From Burkholderiales bacterium 67-32 (GTDB taxonomy: Bacteria > Pseudomonadota > Gammaproteobacteria > Burkholderiales > Burkholderiaceae_B): DNA of 64,000 nt. Of this stretch, positions 1 to 7,759 are shown piece after piece. How positions within the stretch are numbered: position 1 is the first letter of the stretch; each line of letters starts with the position of its first letter. Location: the NCBI GenBank assembly GCA_001898625.1, contig MKUP01000011.1, forward strand, positions 1-64,000. The letters are read 5' to 3'. The notes below the pieces were generated by a model, which saw only the letters and a list, made by a program, of their open reading frames with translations, was not told where the DNA came from and searched no databases. The position numbers and the translations under genes were made by a program.

Positions 1-2
1 AG

Positions 3-572
3 CCCGCCGCCCGCGTCAACGGCATGTCCCTGAGCATCGCTCAACTCGCTCACCTATCCGGGGCAAAGGAAACCAACCTGCGTCAGGATCCCCAACTGAC
101 GTCCCTGCCACCGGAACTGCTGTCCGTGCGGCAAGCATTTCCTCGCAAGGAAAACGAACAGGCCACCCAGTATGCCCGCCGGTTGAATCTGGCCAGCCAG
201 CAGGATAAGCCCGCCGCCCGCGTCAACGGCCAGCCCCTAAGCATCAACCAGCTCGCCAGCCTATCCGGGGCAACGGCAGCCCACCTACGCGAAGATCCCC
301 AACTGAAGCTCTTGCCACCGGAACTGCTGCCCGTGCGAGAAGCATTTCCGCGCGAGGAAAACGAGAAGTCCGTCCCATATGCCCTCCGGCTGAATCTGGA
401 CAGCGAGCAGGATCAACCCGGCGCCCGCGTCAACGGCCAGCCCCTAAGCATCGCCCAGCTCGCCAGCCTGTCCGGAGCCAGGGAATCTGACCTGCGCCGG
501 CGGATCCCGTCGACTCCGCCAGAATCGTTGCCGGATCGCACCGCGCTCCCGCGCAACGCCATGCTTCCCTGA
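3..572 (+). CDS. Tandem-repeat protein, 3' end only (possible T3SS effector)
   Basis: The reading frame is open to the window edge, and residues before the first internal Met (base 24) match the repeat, so the true start lies upstream. The protein is built from units of exactly 69 residues: an RVNGQPLSI opening, then QLAxLSGA, LRxDPQL, LPPELLPVRxAFPR and a YAxRLNL ending. Two full units are followed by a degenerate, shortened third unit that ends the protein. I do not recognise the family. Long identical helical-looking units are common in proteins injected into host cells, and several T3SS effectors lie 14 kb away, but no direct evidence links this gene to secretion. It converges on the DUF445 gene. 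Confidence 0.7.
   Translation, partial: PAARVNGMSLSIAQLAHLSGAKETNLRQDPQLTSLPPELLSVRQAFPRKENEQATQYARRLNLASQQDKPAARVNGQPLSINQLASLSGATAAHLREDPQLKLLPPELLPVREAFPREENEKSVPYALRLNLDSEQDQPGARVNGQPLSIAQLASLSGARESDLRRRIPSTPPESLPDRTALPRNAMLP
12..572 (+). repeat. 207-bp in-frame tandem repeat
   Basis: The string cgcgtcaacggc recurs at 12, 219 and 426, giving an exact period of 207 bp (69 codons). Units 12-218 and 219-425 are nearly identical at protein level. The third, 426-572, keeps its first 25 codons and then diverges and loses codons before the stop. The array continues off the left edge, so the copy number is unknown and could vary between strains. Confidence 0.95.
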
Positions 573-593
573 CCTGGGCGGCCCGGCCGCCGC

Positions 594-1886
594 TCAACCG
601 CCAAAGGCCAGCACGATCGCGTGCAGCGCGATCCCGATCAAGCCGCCCACCAGCGTGCCGTTGTAGCGGATGTACTGCAGATCGCGCCCCACGCTCAGCT
701 CCAGTTCCTGCACCAGGCGCCTTTCATCCCATCCTTTGACGGTCTGTGCGATGTGCTCGGTGACGCCGGTGCGCAGCCGGTCCGCCAGGCTGCGCGCGCC
801 GGTCATGACATGTTCGTTGATCGCCTCGCGCAGGGCGGGATTGCCGCCAAGTTGGCGCCCCAGTCCCAGCAGGCTCTGCTCCAGGTGCCTGGCCAGCGGC
901 GAATCGCTGTTGTCCAGGTTGCGCCGCAGGGCATCGTGGATCTCGGCCCACAGGCCCTGCACGTATTCCTGCACCGACGGATGGTCGATCAGCCTCGCCT
1001 TGATGCCATCGATCTGCTCGCGCAGTTGCGCATCGTCGCGCAGCCGCGCCACGTAGTCCCCCACCCAGGCCTCGTAGTCCTGGCGCAGCGGATGCTCCGG
1101 CCGCGACAGCACCTCCTGCAACTCGTCCAACAGCGCCCGGGCCAGCCGGTCCGCCAGGTTGTCGGCGATCCCCTCCACTGGCTTCACCAGATTCACGGTC
1201 CCGACGATCCTGGGCCATTCCTTGCGGGCGTACTTCACCATCAGGTCCGACACGCGCGCCTTGACGCCTTCGTCGTCCAGGTAGCCGCTCAGGCGCCGCA
1301 GCGCCTCGTCCAGCAACTGATGGTGACGGCCGTCGCGCGTCAGCAACCCCAGCACTTCGCCCGCCGTGGCGCCGGCATCCCAGGCGCGCAGACGCGCCAC
1401 GACGAAGGACTGGATGGCCTCTCGCACGGCCCGTTCGTCCAGCAGGTCCAGCGCCTGGGACAGCCACGTGCGCGCCATGCCCGCCGCCATGCGCGCCTGG
1501 GCCGGCTCGCTCAGCCATGCCCCCAGCCGGCTGGCCGGGTCGAATACCTGGAGCCTGGCCAGTAGCGCGTCGGGCGCCAGGAAATGGTCGCGCACGAACA
1601 GAGCGAGGTTGTCCCCCAGGCGCGCCTGGTTGGCGGGAATGATGGCGGTATGGGGAATCGGCAAGCCCATGGGCCGCTTGAACAGCGCCACCACCGCGAA
1701 CCAGTCGGCCAGCGCGCCGACCGTGGCCGCCTCGCAGAAGGCCCGGACCCAGGCCCAGACACCCTGCCCGCCCATGGCATGGCTGAGCCCGAACCCCGCC
1801 AGCGACGCGGCAAGCAGGCCCAGCGCGCCCAGCTTCATGCGGCGCAGGCGGACCAGGCGGGGATCGGCGGACGGGGCTGGCTTCAA
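594..1886 (-). CDS. DUF445 family membrane protein (YjiN-like)
   Basis: A 430-residue protein of the DUF445 family. A hydrophobic helix lies at about residues 17-40, followed by the conserved segment GALADWFAVVALFKRPMG typical of the family. A long, charged, mostly helical middle follows, and a second membrane helix closes the protein at about 408-428 (GTLVGGLIGIALHAIVLAF). The layout suggests both ends sit in the inner membrane with the bulk on one side. The biochemical role of the family is not established. It stands alone, convergent with the repeat protein and divergent from the VOC gene 119 bp away. Length is normal for the family. Confidence 0.85.
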   Translation of the reverse strand: MKPAPSADPRLVRLRRMKLGALGLLAASLAGFGLSHAMGGQGVWAWVRAFCEAATVGALADWFAVVALFKRPMGLPIPHTAIIPANQARLGDNLALFVRDHFLAPDALLARLQVFDPASRLGAWLSEPAQARMAAGMARTWLSQALDLLDERAVREAIQSFVVARLRAWDAGATAGEVLGLLTRDGRHHQLLDEALRRLSGYLDDEGVKARVSDLMVKYARKEWPRIVGTVNLVKPVEGIADNLADRLARALLDELQEVLSRPEHPLRQDYEAWVGDYVARLRDDAQLREQIDGIKARLIDHPSVQEYVQGLWAEIHDALRRNLDNSDSPLARHLEQSLLGLGRQLGGNPALREAINEHVMTGARSLADRLRTGVTEHIAQTVKGWDERRLVQELELSVGRDLQYIRYNGTLVGGLIGIALHAIVLAFGG

Positions 1887-2005
1887 GACGGCGGTGCGTG
1901 GGTGGGCAAGCCTCCACTTTACCCACGAGCGCGGCGCGCTTCCAGCCGCGGGGGTCGCGGGCGATAAAATCTCCGGTCACGATTCGCTTCCGGAGCCCGA
2001 CCACC

Positions 2006-2359
2006 ATGACCGTCCGCCGCATCGTCGCCAACCTCACCACCCCCGACCCCGCCCTCGCTCGCGAGTTCTACGGCAGGCTGCTGGGCCTGGACGTGGTCAT
2101 GGACCACGGCTGGCTCATGACCTTCGCCGCCGGCGGCTCCCAGACACCGCAGGTCAGCGTGGCCAGCGAGGGCGGCTCGGGCACGCCCGTGCCGGCCCTG
2201 TCCATCGAGGTCGACGACGTCGACGAAGTGCTGGCGCGCGCCCGCGCGCACGGGACCGAGATCGTCTACGGGCCCTGCGACGAAGCCTGGGGCGTGCGGC
2301 GCTTCTACGTGCGCGACCCGTTCGGCAATCTGGTCAACATCCTGATGCATCGCTCGTGA
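2006..2359 (+). CDS. VOC superfamily (glyoxalase/bleomycin-resistance fold) protein
   Basis: A 117-residue single-domain protein with the paired beta-alpha-beta-beta-beta pattern of the vicinal oxygen chelate family. DPALAREFYGRLLGLDV is the first module opening, and VRRFYVRDPFGNLVNIL is the typical closing strand with the DPxGN turn. The ATG at 2006 is preferred over the longer frame upstream because the family begins with this strand. The substrate is unknown; relatives include glyoxalases, dioxygenases and antibiotic-binding proteins. Its TGA overlaps the GTG of the next gene (GTGA), so the two are probably translated together. Confidence 0.85.
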   Translation: MTVRRIVANLTTPDPALAREFYGRLLGLDVVMDHGWLMTFAAGGSQTPQVSVASEGGSGTPVPALSIEVDDVDEVLARARAHGTEIVYGPCDEAWGVRRFYVRDPFGNLVNILMHRS

Positions 2360-3054
2360 GCCGGCCGCTGACGGCCGTCCACGACGGCGAACTGACGCAC
2401 TGGCAAGCGCGGCTGATGGAAATGGCCGCGTCGGCGGACACAGGGGACGGCGCCCACGATGCCAGCCACCTGGAGCGCGTCTGGCGCGCGGCGGGCACAT
2501 TGCTGGACGCGCATACCGAAGCGGATCGCCTGGTCGTGCTGGCTGCCTGCCATCTGCACGATCTCGTCAACCTGCCCAAGCATCATCCCGACCGCGCACA
2601 AGCTTCACGCCTGGCGGCCGAACGGGCCACACGCCTGCTGACCGATGCCGGTTTTCCCGCCGACCGGCTCGACGCCGTCGCCCACGCCATCGAGGCGCAC
2701 AGCTTTTCCGCCGGCATCGCTCCGCGCACCATCGAAGCCAGCATCGTCCAGGACGCCGACCGGCTGGACGCGCTGGGCGCGGTGGGACTCGCGCGGCTGT
2801 ACTACACGGCGGGCCGCATGGGGTCGGCGCTGGCCCATGCCACCGATCCGCTGGCGCACGGCCGTGAGCTGGACGACCGGGCCTACGCGCTCGACCACAT
2901 CGAGGCAAAGCTCGCCGCGCTGCCCGCCACGATGCGCACCGAAACCGGCGCGCGCGTAGCCCGCGAACGCCTGGACTGGCTGCGCGCCTTCCGCGACGCC
3001 TTCGTCCGCGAGTGGGGGGAAGGCGGCCCGTCGCACCACGCCCCTATGTTCTAA
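2356..3054 (+). CDS. HD-domain phosphohydrolase
   Basis: A 232-residue HD superfamily protein. Metal-binding residues are visible in order: His in HDASHLERV, the His-Asp pair in ACHLHDLVNLPK, and the distal Asp in IVQDADRLDALG. This arrangement matches YedJ-like HD proteins, which are thought to hydrolyse phosphate esters or nucleotides; the substrate cannot be read from sequence. The start is a GTG that overlaps the VOC stop by four bases, implying translational coupling. No signal peptide, so it is cytoplasmic. Confidence 0.85.
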   Translation: MSRPLTAVHDGELTHWQARLMEMAASADTGDGAHDASHLERVWRAAGTLLDAHTEADRLVVLAACHLHDLVNLPKHHPDRAQASRLAAERATRLLTDAGFPADRLDAVAHAIEAHSFSAGIAPRTIEASIVQDADRLDALGAVGLARLYYTAGRMGSALAHATDPLAHGRELDDRAYALDHIEAKLAALPATMRTETGARVARERLDWLRAFRDAFVREWGEGGPSHHAPMF

Positions 3055-3100
3055 TCTGCCGGCAGGGCCGCGCCGGCCGCCGACTCACAGGAAGCAAACC

Positions 3101-3790
3101 ATGGCATCCCAGATCCACATCCTTTCCTCGATGGCAACCAAGCAGCTGCTTGCCGATCTCGTCGCCCAATACCCGCAGGCGCAAGCCCAGGACGTCCTGG
3201 TGGAGTCGGTCGGCGGCGTCGATGCCGCCCGGCGCGTGCAGTCTGGCGAAGCCTTCGACGCCATCGTGCTGGCCGCCAACGTCATCGACCAGATGACCGA
3301 AGCCGGGCACATCGTGGCGGGCAGCCGCGTGGACCTGGTCGAGTCGGGCGTCTACGTGGCCGTGCGCGCCGGCGCGCCCCGGCCGGACCTCAGCTCCGAG
3401 GCCGCGGTCAAGCAGGCCGTGCTGGATGGAGGCACGATCGGCTACTCCACCGGCCCCAGCGGCGTCTACCTGTCCAAGCTGTTCGAACGCTGGGGCATCG
3501 CCGACCAGATCAAGGACCGCACCGTCCAGTCCAAGCCCGGCGTCCCGGTGGGCGCCCTGATCGCCAAGGGCGAAGTCGATCTCGGTTTCCAGCAGTTGAG
3601 CGAGATGATGAACGTGCCCGGCATCGACATCGTGGGGCCCCTGCCTCCCGGCCTGCAGATCATGACCACGTTCTCCGCCGGCGTGGCGGCCACGTCCGCC
3701 CAGCCTGACACGATGCGCAAGCTGCTGGCCTTCATGGCCAGCGACGAGGCCGCCGCGATCAAGCGCAAGAACGGCATGGAACCCATCTAA
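3101..3790 (+). CDS. ModA-like substrate-binding protein without a signal peptide
   Basis: A 229-residue protein with the fold pattern of type II periplasmic binding proteins, closest in style to molybdate-binding ModA: an opening IHILSSMATKQLL strand-helix, VDAARRVQSGEAFDAIVLAANVI, and a GTIGYSTGPSGVYLSKLFER hinge segment. Unlike exported members, it starts directly with the first beta strand and has no signal peptide or lipobox. The start is supported by AGGAAG just upstream of ATG 3101. No permease or ATPase gene accompanies it. It may act as a cytoplasmic sensor or enzyme-like protein. The LLM monooxygenase gene begins 8 bp downstream. Confidence 0.75.
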   Translation: MASQIHILSSMATKQLLADLVAQYPQAQAQDVLVESVGGVDAARRVQSGEAFDAIVLAANVIDQMTEAGHIVAGSRVDLVESGVYVAVRAGAPRPDLSSEAAVKQAVLDGGTIGYSTGPSGVYLSKLFERWGIADQIKDRTVQSKPGVPVGALIAKGEVDLGFQQLSEMMNVPGIDIVGPLPPGLQIMTTFSAGVAATSAQPDTMRKLLAFMASDEAAAIKRKNGMEPI

Positions 3791-3798
3791 AGGCCGCC

Positions 3799-4734
3799 AT
3801 GAACGCGGCGGCGTCCCTGTTCCAGGCCGACCGGCTGACGCTGGGCCTGGCCCTGCCCTGGGTCGACGCCGCCGAACATGCCGGCCAGCGGGAAGTCGAT
3901 TTCCCTCACCAGTTGGACCTCGCGGCACGGGCCGAGGCGGCGGGCTTCGCCGCGCTGTGGGTGCGCGACGTGCCGCTGAACCATCCCGGCTATCCCGAAG
4001 CCATCGGCCATCTCGATCCCTGGACATGGCTGGGCGCCCTGGCCGCGCGCACCCGGCGCATCCACCTTGTGACCGGCGCCATCGTGCTGACGCTGCGCCA
4101 TCCGCTGCACGTCGCCAAGGGCGCCGTCTCGGTCGCCTCGCTGGCGCCGGGCCGCTTCGTGCTGGGACTGGGGTCGGGCGACCGCCCGCCCGAATACCTG
4201 GCGTTCGGCCGGGACGCCGCCACCCGGCGCGAAGATTTCCGGACCCACTGGGAACAGTTGTCGGCCGCGCTGGACACCCCGCCGCGCGTCGTGCCCGATT
4301 TGCCGGACGACCCGCCCGTGGCCTTCAGCCTGCGGCCGCTTCCCGCTACCTCCGTGCCCATGCTGGCCGTCGGCTCGGCCGGCCAGAGCCTGGACTGGAT
4401 CGCCCGCCACGCGGTGGGCTGGACCACCTACCATCGCCCGCCGGAGGTCCAGCGCGGCCGCCACGCCATGTGGCGCCAGGCGGTAGAGCGCGCCGCGCCG
4501 GGCCAGTTCCGCGCCTTCGGTGTCGCCATGCGCGTGGAATTGCTGGACCGCCCCGACGCGCCCGCCGAAGCCATCGAACTGGGTTATCGCACCGGGGTGC
4601 GGGCGCTGGCCGGCATCCTCGCGCGCATGCGCGAGGCCGGCACGCACCATATCAGCCTGAACCTGCCGGCGGGCGCCCGGCCGATGCCGGATGTCATCGC
4701 CGAACTGGCTCCGCTGAACGCCGAGCTGTCCTGA
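3799..4734 (+). CDS. Luciferase-like (LLM class) flavin-dependent oxidoreductase
   Basis: A 311-residue alpha/beta-barrel flavoprotein of the bacterial luciferase-like monooxygenase superfamily. Recognisable segments are FPHQLDLAARAEAAGFAALWVRDVPL near the N terminus, RTRRIHLVTGAIVLTLRHPLHVAKGAVSVASLAPGR (the flavin and phosphate-binding strand region), and GRFVLGLGSGD. Such enzymes use FMNH2 or F420 to oxidise small organic molecules; the substrate is unknown. It probably shares a transcript with the preceding ModA-like gene. The gene converges on the SDR gene, with only 7 bp between stops. Confidence 0.85.
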   Translation: MNAAASLFQADRLTLGLALPWVDAAEHAGQREVDFPHQLDLAARAEAAGFAALWVRDVPLNHPGYPEAIGHLDPWTWLGALAARTRRIHLVTGAIVLTLRHPLHVAKGAVSVASLAPGRFVLGLGSGDRPPEYLAFGRDAATRREDFRTHWEQLSAALDTPPRVVPDLPDDPPVAFSLRPLPATSVPMLAVGSAGQSLDWIARHAVGWTTYHRPPEVQRGRHAMWRQAVERAAPGQFRAFGVAMRVELLDRPDAPAEAIELGYRTGVRALAGILARMREAGTHHISLNLPAGARPMPDVIAELAPLNAELS

Positions 4735-4741
4735 ACGACGC

Positions 4742-5449
4742 TCAGGACAGCCCCGTCACCGGCACCACCGCGCCGTGGACGGCGCGTGCCGCCGGCGAGG
4801 CCAGGAAGCGGATCACCTCGGCCAGGTCGGCCGGCGCCACCCAGCGCGCGGGGTCGGCATCCGGCATGTCGCGCCGGTTCTCGGGCGTATCGATGATGGT
4901 GGGCATGACGCCATTGACGTTGATGCCCCGTTCGCGCAGCTCCGCGGCCATGGATTCGGTCAAGCGCATGACCGCGCTTTTCGAGGCGCAATAGGCGCCC
5001 ATGCCGGCCACGCCGCGCTGGGCGGCATAGGCGGCGACGTTGACGATCCGGCCTTCGCCCCGCTCCACCATGCCGGGCACGACGGCGCGCGCGGTATGGA
5101 TGATGCTGCGGGCATTCAGGTCCAGCAGGAAGTCCCAGGTGGCGTCGCCGGTCTCGTGCACGGCCTCGCCCATGCGGAAACCGCCGGCGATGTTGCACAG
5201 CACGTCGATCGCGCCGAAGCGGTCGCGCGCGCGGCCCGCGGCATCCGCGACCTGCCCGGCATCCAGCAGGTCCACCGCCACGACCAGGCACGAGGCCGCG
5301 TCCAGCCCCGCCGGCGGCCGCGCCTCACGGCGGTCCAGCAGCACCAGGTTGTCGCCTTCGGCGGCGAAGGCGGCGGCCACGGCGCCGCCCAGCGTTCCGG
5401 CCGCGCCGGTGACCATCACCGTGCGCCGGCCCGTGTGTGTCGATGCCAT
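4742..5449 (-). CDS. Short-chain dehydrogenase/reductase with a missing catalytic Ser
   Basis: A 235-residue classical SDR. The Rossmann motif TGAAGTLGG lies at residues 14-22, NIAG at 86-89, and the active-site YxxxK at Y153/K157. The catalytic Ser expected 13 residues before the Tyr is replaced by Ala (A140, in NVAAYAA), so normal oxidoreductase chemistry may be impaired. The ATG at 5449 has AAAGGGAA before it and is preferred to an upstream in-frame start inside phhA. It follows phhA by 1 bp, so it belongs to the phenylalanine hydroxylase operon; reduction of the pterin cofactor is an appealing but unproved role. Confidence 0.8.
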   Translation of the reverse strand: MASTHTGRRTVMVTGAAGTLGGAVAAAFAAEGDNLVLLDRREARPPAGLDAASCLVVAVDLLDAGQVADAAGRARDRFGAIDVLCNIAGGFRMGEAVHETGDATWDFLLDLNARSIIHTARAVVPGMVERGEGRIVNVAAYAAQRGVAGMGAYCASKSAVMRLTESMAAELRERGINVNGVMPTIIDTPENRRDMPDADPARWVAPADLAEVIRFLASPAARAVHGAVVPVTGLS

Positions 5450-5450
5450 G

Positions 5451-6341
5451 TCAGTTCCCTTTCGCCCGCGCGGCATGGTAGGTGCCGGTGCCCCGGGTCA
5501 TGATGTCGTCTTCCGGCAGCAGGATGCCGGGCTCCAGTTCGGATTGCTGGCGGATGCGCTCGTAGATGGGCGCGAAATCGACCCGCGCGAGCTCCAGCAG
5601 TTCTTCCAGGTCGTGCAGCACGAAATAGGTTTCCTGGAAATCGTCGATGCGATAGTGCGTCCGCATCACGCGTTCCAGTTCGAAGCGGACCCGGTTGGGC
5701 GAAGGGTCGTCCAGCGCGAACAGGCTTTCCGCATACGACGAGATGATGCCCGAGCCGTAGATGCGCAGGCCCTCGGTCTGCTGCACCAGGCCGAACTCCA
5801 CCGTGTACCAGTACACGCGCGCCAGGTTGGGCAGGACGCCCATGCGCTGGGCCCGCAGCCCGCCTTCGCCATAGGCCTGCACGAAATCCGCCAGGATGGG
5901 ATTCATCAGCATGGGCACGTGGCCGAAGACGTCGTGGAAGACATCGGGCTCTTCCAGGTAGTCGAGCTGGTCTGCTCGGCGGATGAACTGCCCGGCGGGA
6001 AAGCGCCGGTTGGCCAGGTGCTCGAAGAACACATCGTCGGGCACCAGGCCGGGCACGGCCACGACCTGCCAGCCGGTACGCCGGGACAGCACCTCGCTCA
6101 GGCGGCGGAAATCGGGAATCTGATCCGGGCCGATGGGCAGGTCGCGCATGCCCGCCTCGAATTCCCGGCAGGCGCGGCCCGGCACCAGCCTGGACTGCCG
6201 CTCGAACAGGAACTTCCAGACCGCGTGTTCTTCCTGGGTGTAATGTTCCCAGCCCTGGTCCACGGTCCAGTCCGCCCGCTCCGGCCGGCTCCCGTCGCCG
6301 GCGGCAAGACCGTGCTTGGGCGCGGTCGATGGCTGCTTCAT
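5451..6341 (-). CDS. phhA: Phenylalanine-4-hydroxylase
   Basis: A 296-residue iron- and tetrahydropterin-dependent enzyme that hydroxylates phenylalanine to tyrosine in the cytoplasm. The iron ligands are visible: H136 and H141 in DVFHDVFGHVPML and E182 in YWYTVEFGL. This is the 2-His-1-carboxylate triad of aromatic amino acid hydroxylases. Length matches monomeric bacterial enzymes, with no regulatory ACT domain. It is followed at 1 bp by the SDR gene and preceded by phhB, 9 bp away, which recycles the pterin. The trio reads as one operon in the order phhB-phhA-SDR. Confidence 0.95.
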   Translation of the reverse strand: MKQPSTAPKHGLAAGDGSRPERADWTVDQGWEHYTQEEHAVWKFLFERQSRLVPGRACREFEAGMRDLPIGPDQIPDFRRLSEVLSRRTGWQVVAVPGLVPDDVFFEHLANRRFPAGQFIRRADQLDYLEEPDVFHDVFGHVPMLMNPILADFVQAYGEGGLRAQRMGVLPNLARVYWYTVEFGLVQQTEGLRIYGSGIISSYAESLFALDDPSPNRVRFELERVMRTHYRIDDFQETYFVLHDLEELLELARVDFAPIYERIRQQSELEPGILLPEDDIMTRGTGTYHAARAKGN

Positions 6342-6350
6342 CCTGGCCTC

Positions 6351-6650
6351 TTACCTGGAATGGACGCGCGCAGCCTCGTCGGCGTGGCGCGCCAGATCGA
6401 TGTCGCGCTGCGTCAGGCCGTTGGCGTCATGGGTGGTCAGCGTCACGTCCACCCGGTTGTAGACGTTGGACCACTCGGGATGGTGATCGTTCTTTTCCGC
6501 GTACAGGGCGATACGCGTCATGAACGCGAAAGCTTGGCTGAAATCCTCGAACTGGAACCGGCGCCGGATGGCACCCCGCTGCGCGTCCAGTTGCCAATCG
6601 GGCAACTTCGCCATCGCCTGCTCGATGTCCTGCGCACTCAACTTCTGCAT
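6351..6650 (-). CDS. phhB: Pterin-4a-carbinolamine dehydratase
   Basis: A 99-residue protein that dehydrates the 4a-hydroxy-pterin formed by PhhA so the cofactor can be reduced again. The catalytic histidines are present: H56 and H57 in NDHHPEW and H74 in TLTTHD. The ATG at 6650 is chosen because it gives the normal family length; the longer frame upstream would add 13 residues of low similarity. It is the first gene of the phhB-phhA-SDR operon. Confidence 0.93.
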   Translation of the reverse strand: MQKLSAQDIEQAMAKLPDWQLDAQRGAIRRRFQFEDFSQAFAFMTRIALYAEKNDHHPEWSNVYNRVDVTLTTHDANGLTQRDIDLARHADEAARVHSR

Positions 6651-6728
6651 GGCCTGCTCCTCGCGCCGGGAGATCGCACCGCCAGCCACGCCCCGGCTGT
6701 CCGCGCGGCTCGCGCTCCCCGATAGATC

Positions 6729-7697
6729 TTATTCCGTTGCCTTGAAACCGGAAACCCGCATCCGGTCGCTCCACTGCCCCCGCTCGCGCTCCAGCCGGGG
6801 TCCGAGCCCGGCCGTGGGCCGGGCCGGCAAGGCGTAGCCCAGATCGGCGATTGCCTTGCGGTAGGCTGGGCTGGCCAGCACCGCATCGGTCCGCGCCTGC
6901 CACTCCGCCAGCCGATCGGCCGGCGTTCCCGCCTTGGCGAAAAGGCCGAACCAATCCACCGCCTCGAGCTGCGGCAGGCCCGCTTCGCGCGCGGTCGGCA
7001 CGCCGGGCAGCTTGGCATTGCGCTGCGGCGAGGTGATCAGCACCGCGCGTAGCTTGCCCTGAGCCTGATAGGGCACGAGCAGTTGCTCGGTCGTGATCAG
7101 CGCCGCGACCTGCCCGCCCAGCACGTCGGTAACGGCATTGGCGCCCCCGCGATACGGTACGTGCGTAAGCGGCGTACCACCCTGCCTGGCCAGTTCCGCG
7201 CCCAGGAAGTGCTGCGGCGTGCCCAGCCCGGGGGTCGCATAGTTGGCCTGGTCGGCATGGCCCTTGGCCCAGGCCATGAATTCCGCCAGGGTGGCACCCT
7301 GCGCGGCCGGCCCCAGCGCCACGCCGAACCCGTATTCGGCCAACGCCGACACCGGGGCGAAATCCCGGACGGCATCGTAGTTGGCGGACTTCAACACCAT
7401 GGGCGTCAGCAGCAGCGAACTGGCCGGCATCACCATCAGCGTCTGGCCGTCGGCGGGCGCCGCCTGCACGGCGTCGATGGCCAGCTTGCCGGTCGCGCCG
7501 GCGCGGTTCTCCACCACCACCGACACGCCGGAGACCTGCCGCAGGTGCTCGGCGAACACGCGCGCCACGGCGTCGGGCGCCCCGCCGGCGGGATAGCCCA
7601 CCAGCAGGCGCACGCCGGCCGGCTGCGCCTGCGCCATGCCGGCCGCGGCGGCCAGCACGGCCGCGACCAGTCCGCATAGGACCTTGGGATACTTCAT
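6729..7697 (-). CDS. Bug-family tripartite tricarboxylate transporter receptor
   Basis: A 322-residue periplasmic solute-binding protein of the Bug/TctC family, very abundant in Bordetella and relatives. It has a signal peptide (LVAAVLAAAAGMAQA, cleavage near residue 25). Family hallmarks are LLVGYPAGGAPDAVAR, VVVENRAGATGKLAID and PYRGGANAVTDVLGGQVAA. No TctA/TctB membrane genes are nearby, as is common for orphan Bug proteins. It lies 62 bp downstream of the sulfatase gene on the same strand, so it may capture the sulfatase substrate or product; the ligand is unknown. Confidence 0.92.
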   Translation of the reverse strand: MKYPKVLCGLVAAVLAAAAGMAQAQPAGVRLLVGYPAGGAPDAVARVFAEHLRQVSGVSVVVENRAGATGKLAIDAVQAAPADGQTLMVMPASSLLLTPMVLKSANYDAVRDFAPVSALAEYGFGVALGPAAQGATLAEFMAWAKGHADQANYATPGLGTPQHFLGAELARQGGTPLTHVPYRGGANAVTDVLGGQVAALITTEQLLVPYQAQGKLRAVLITSPQRNAKLPGVPTAREAGLPQLEAVDWFGLFAKAGTPADRLAEWQARTDAVLASPAYRKAIADLGYALPARPTAGLGPRLERERGQWSDRMRVSGFKATE

Positions 7698-7759
7698 GTC
7701 ATGTCTCCTGCCTGTTCTGTCGATGACGCGGCGGCATGCGCCGCGATGAAACCTTCCCC

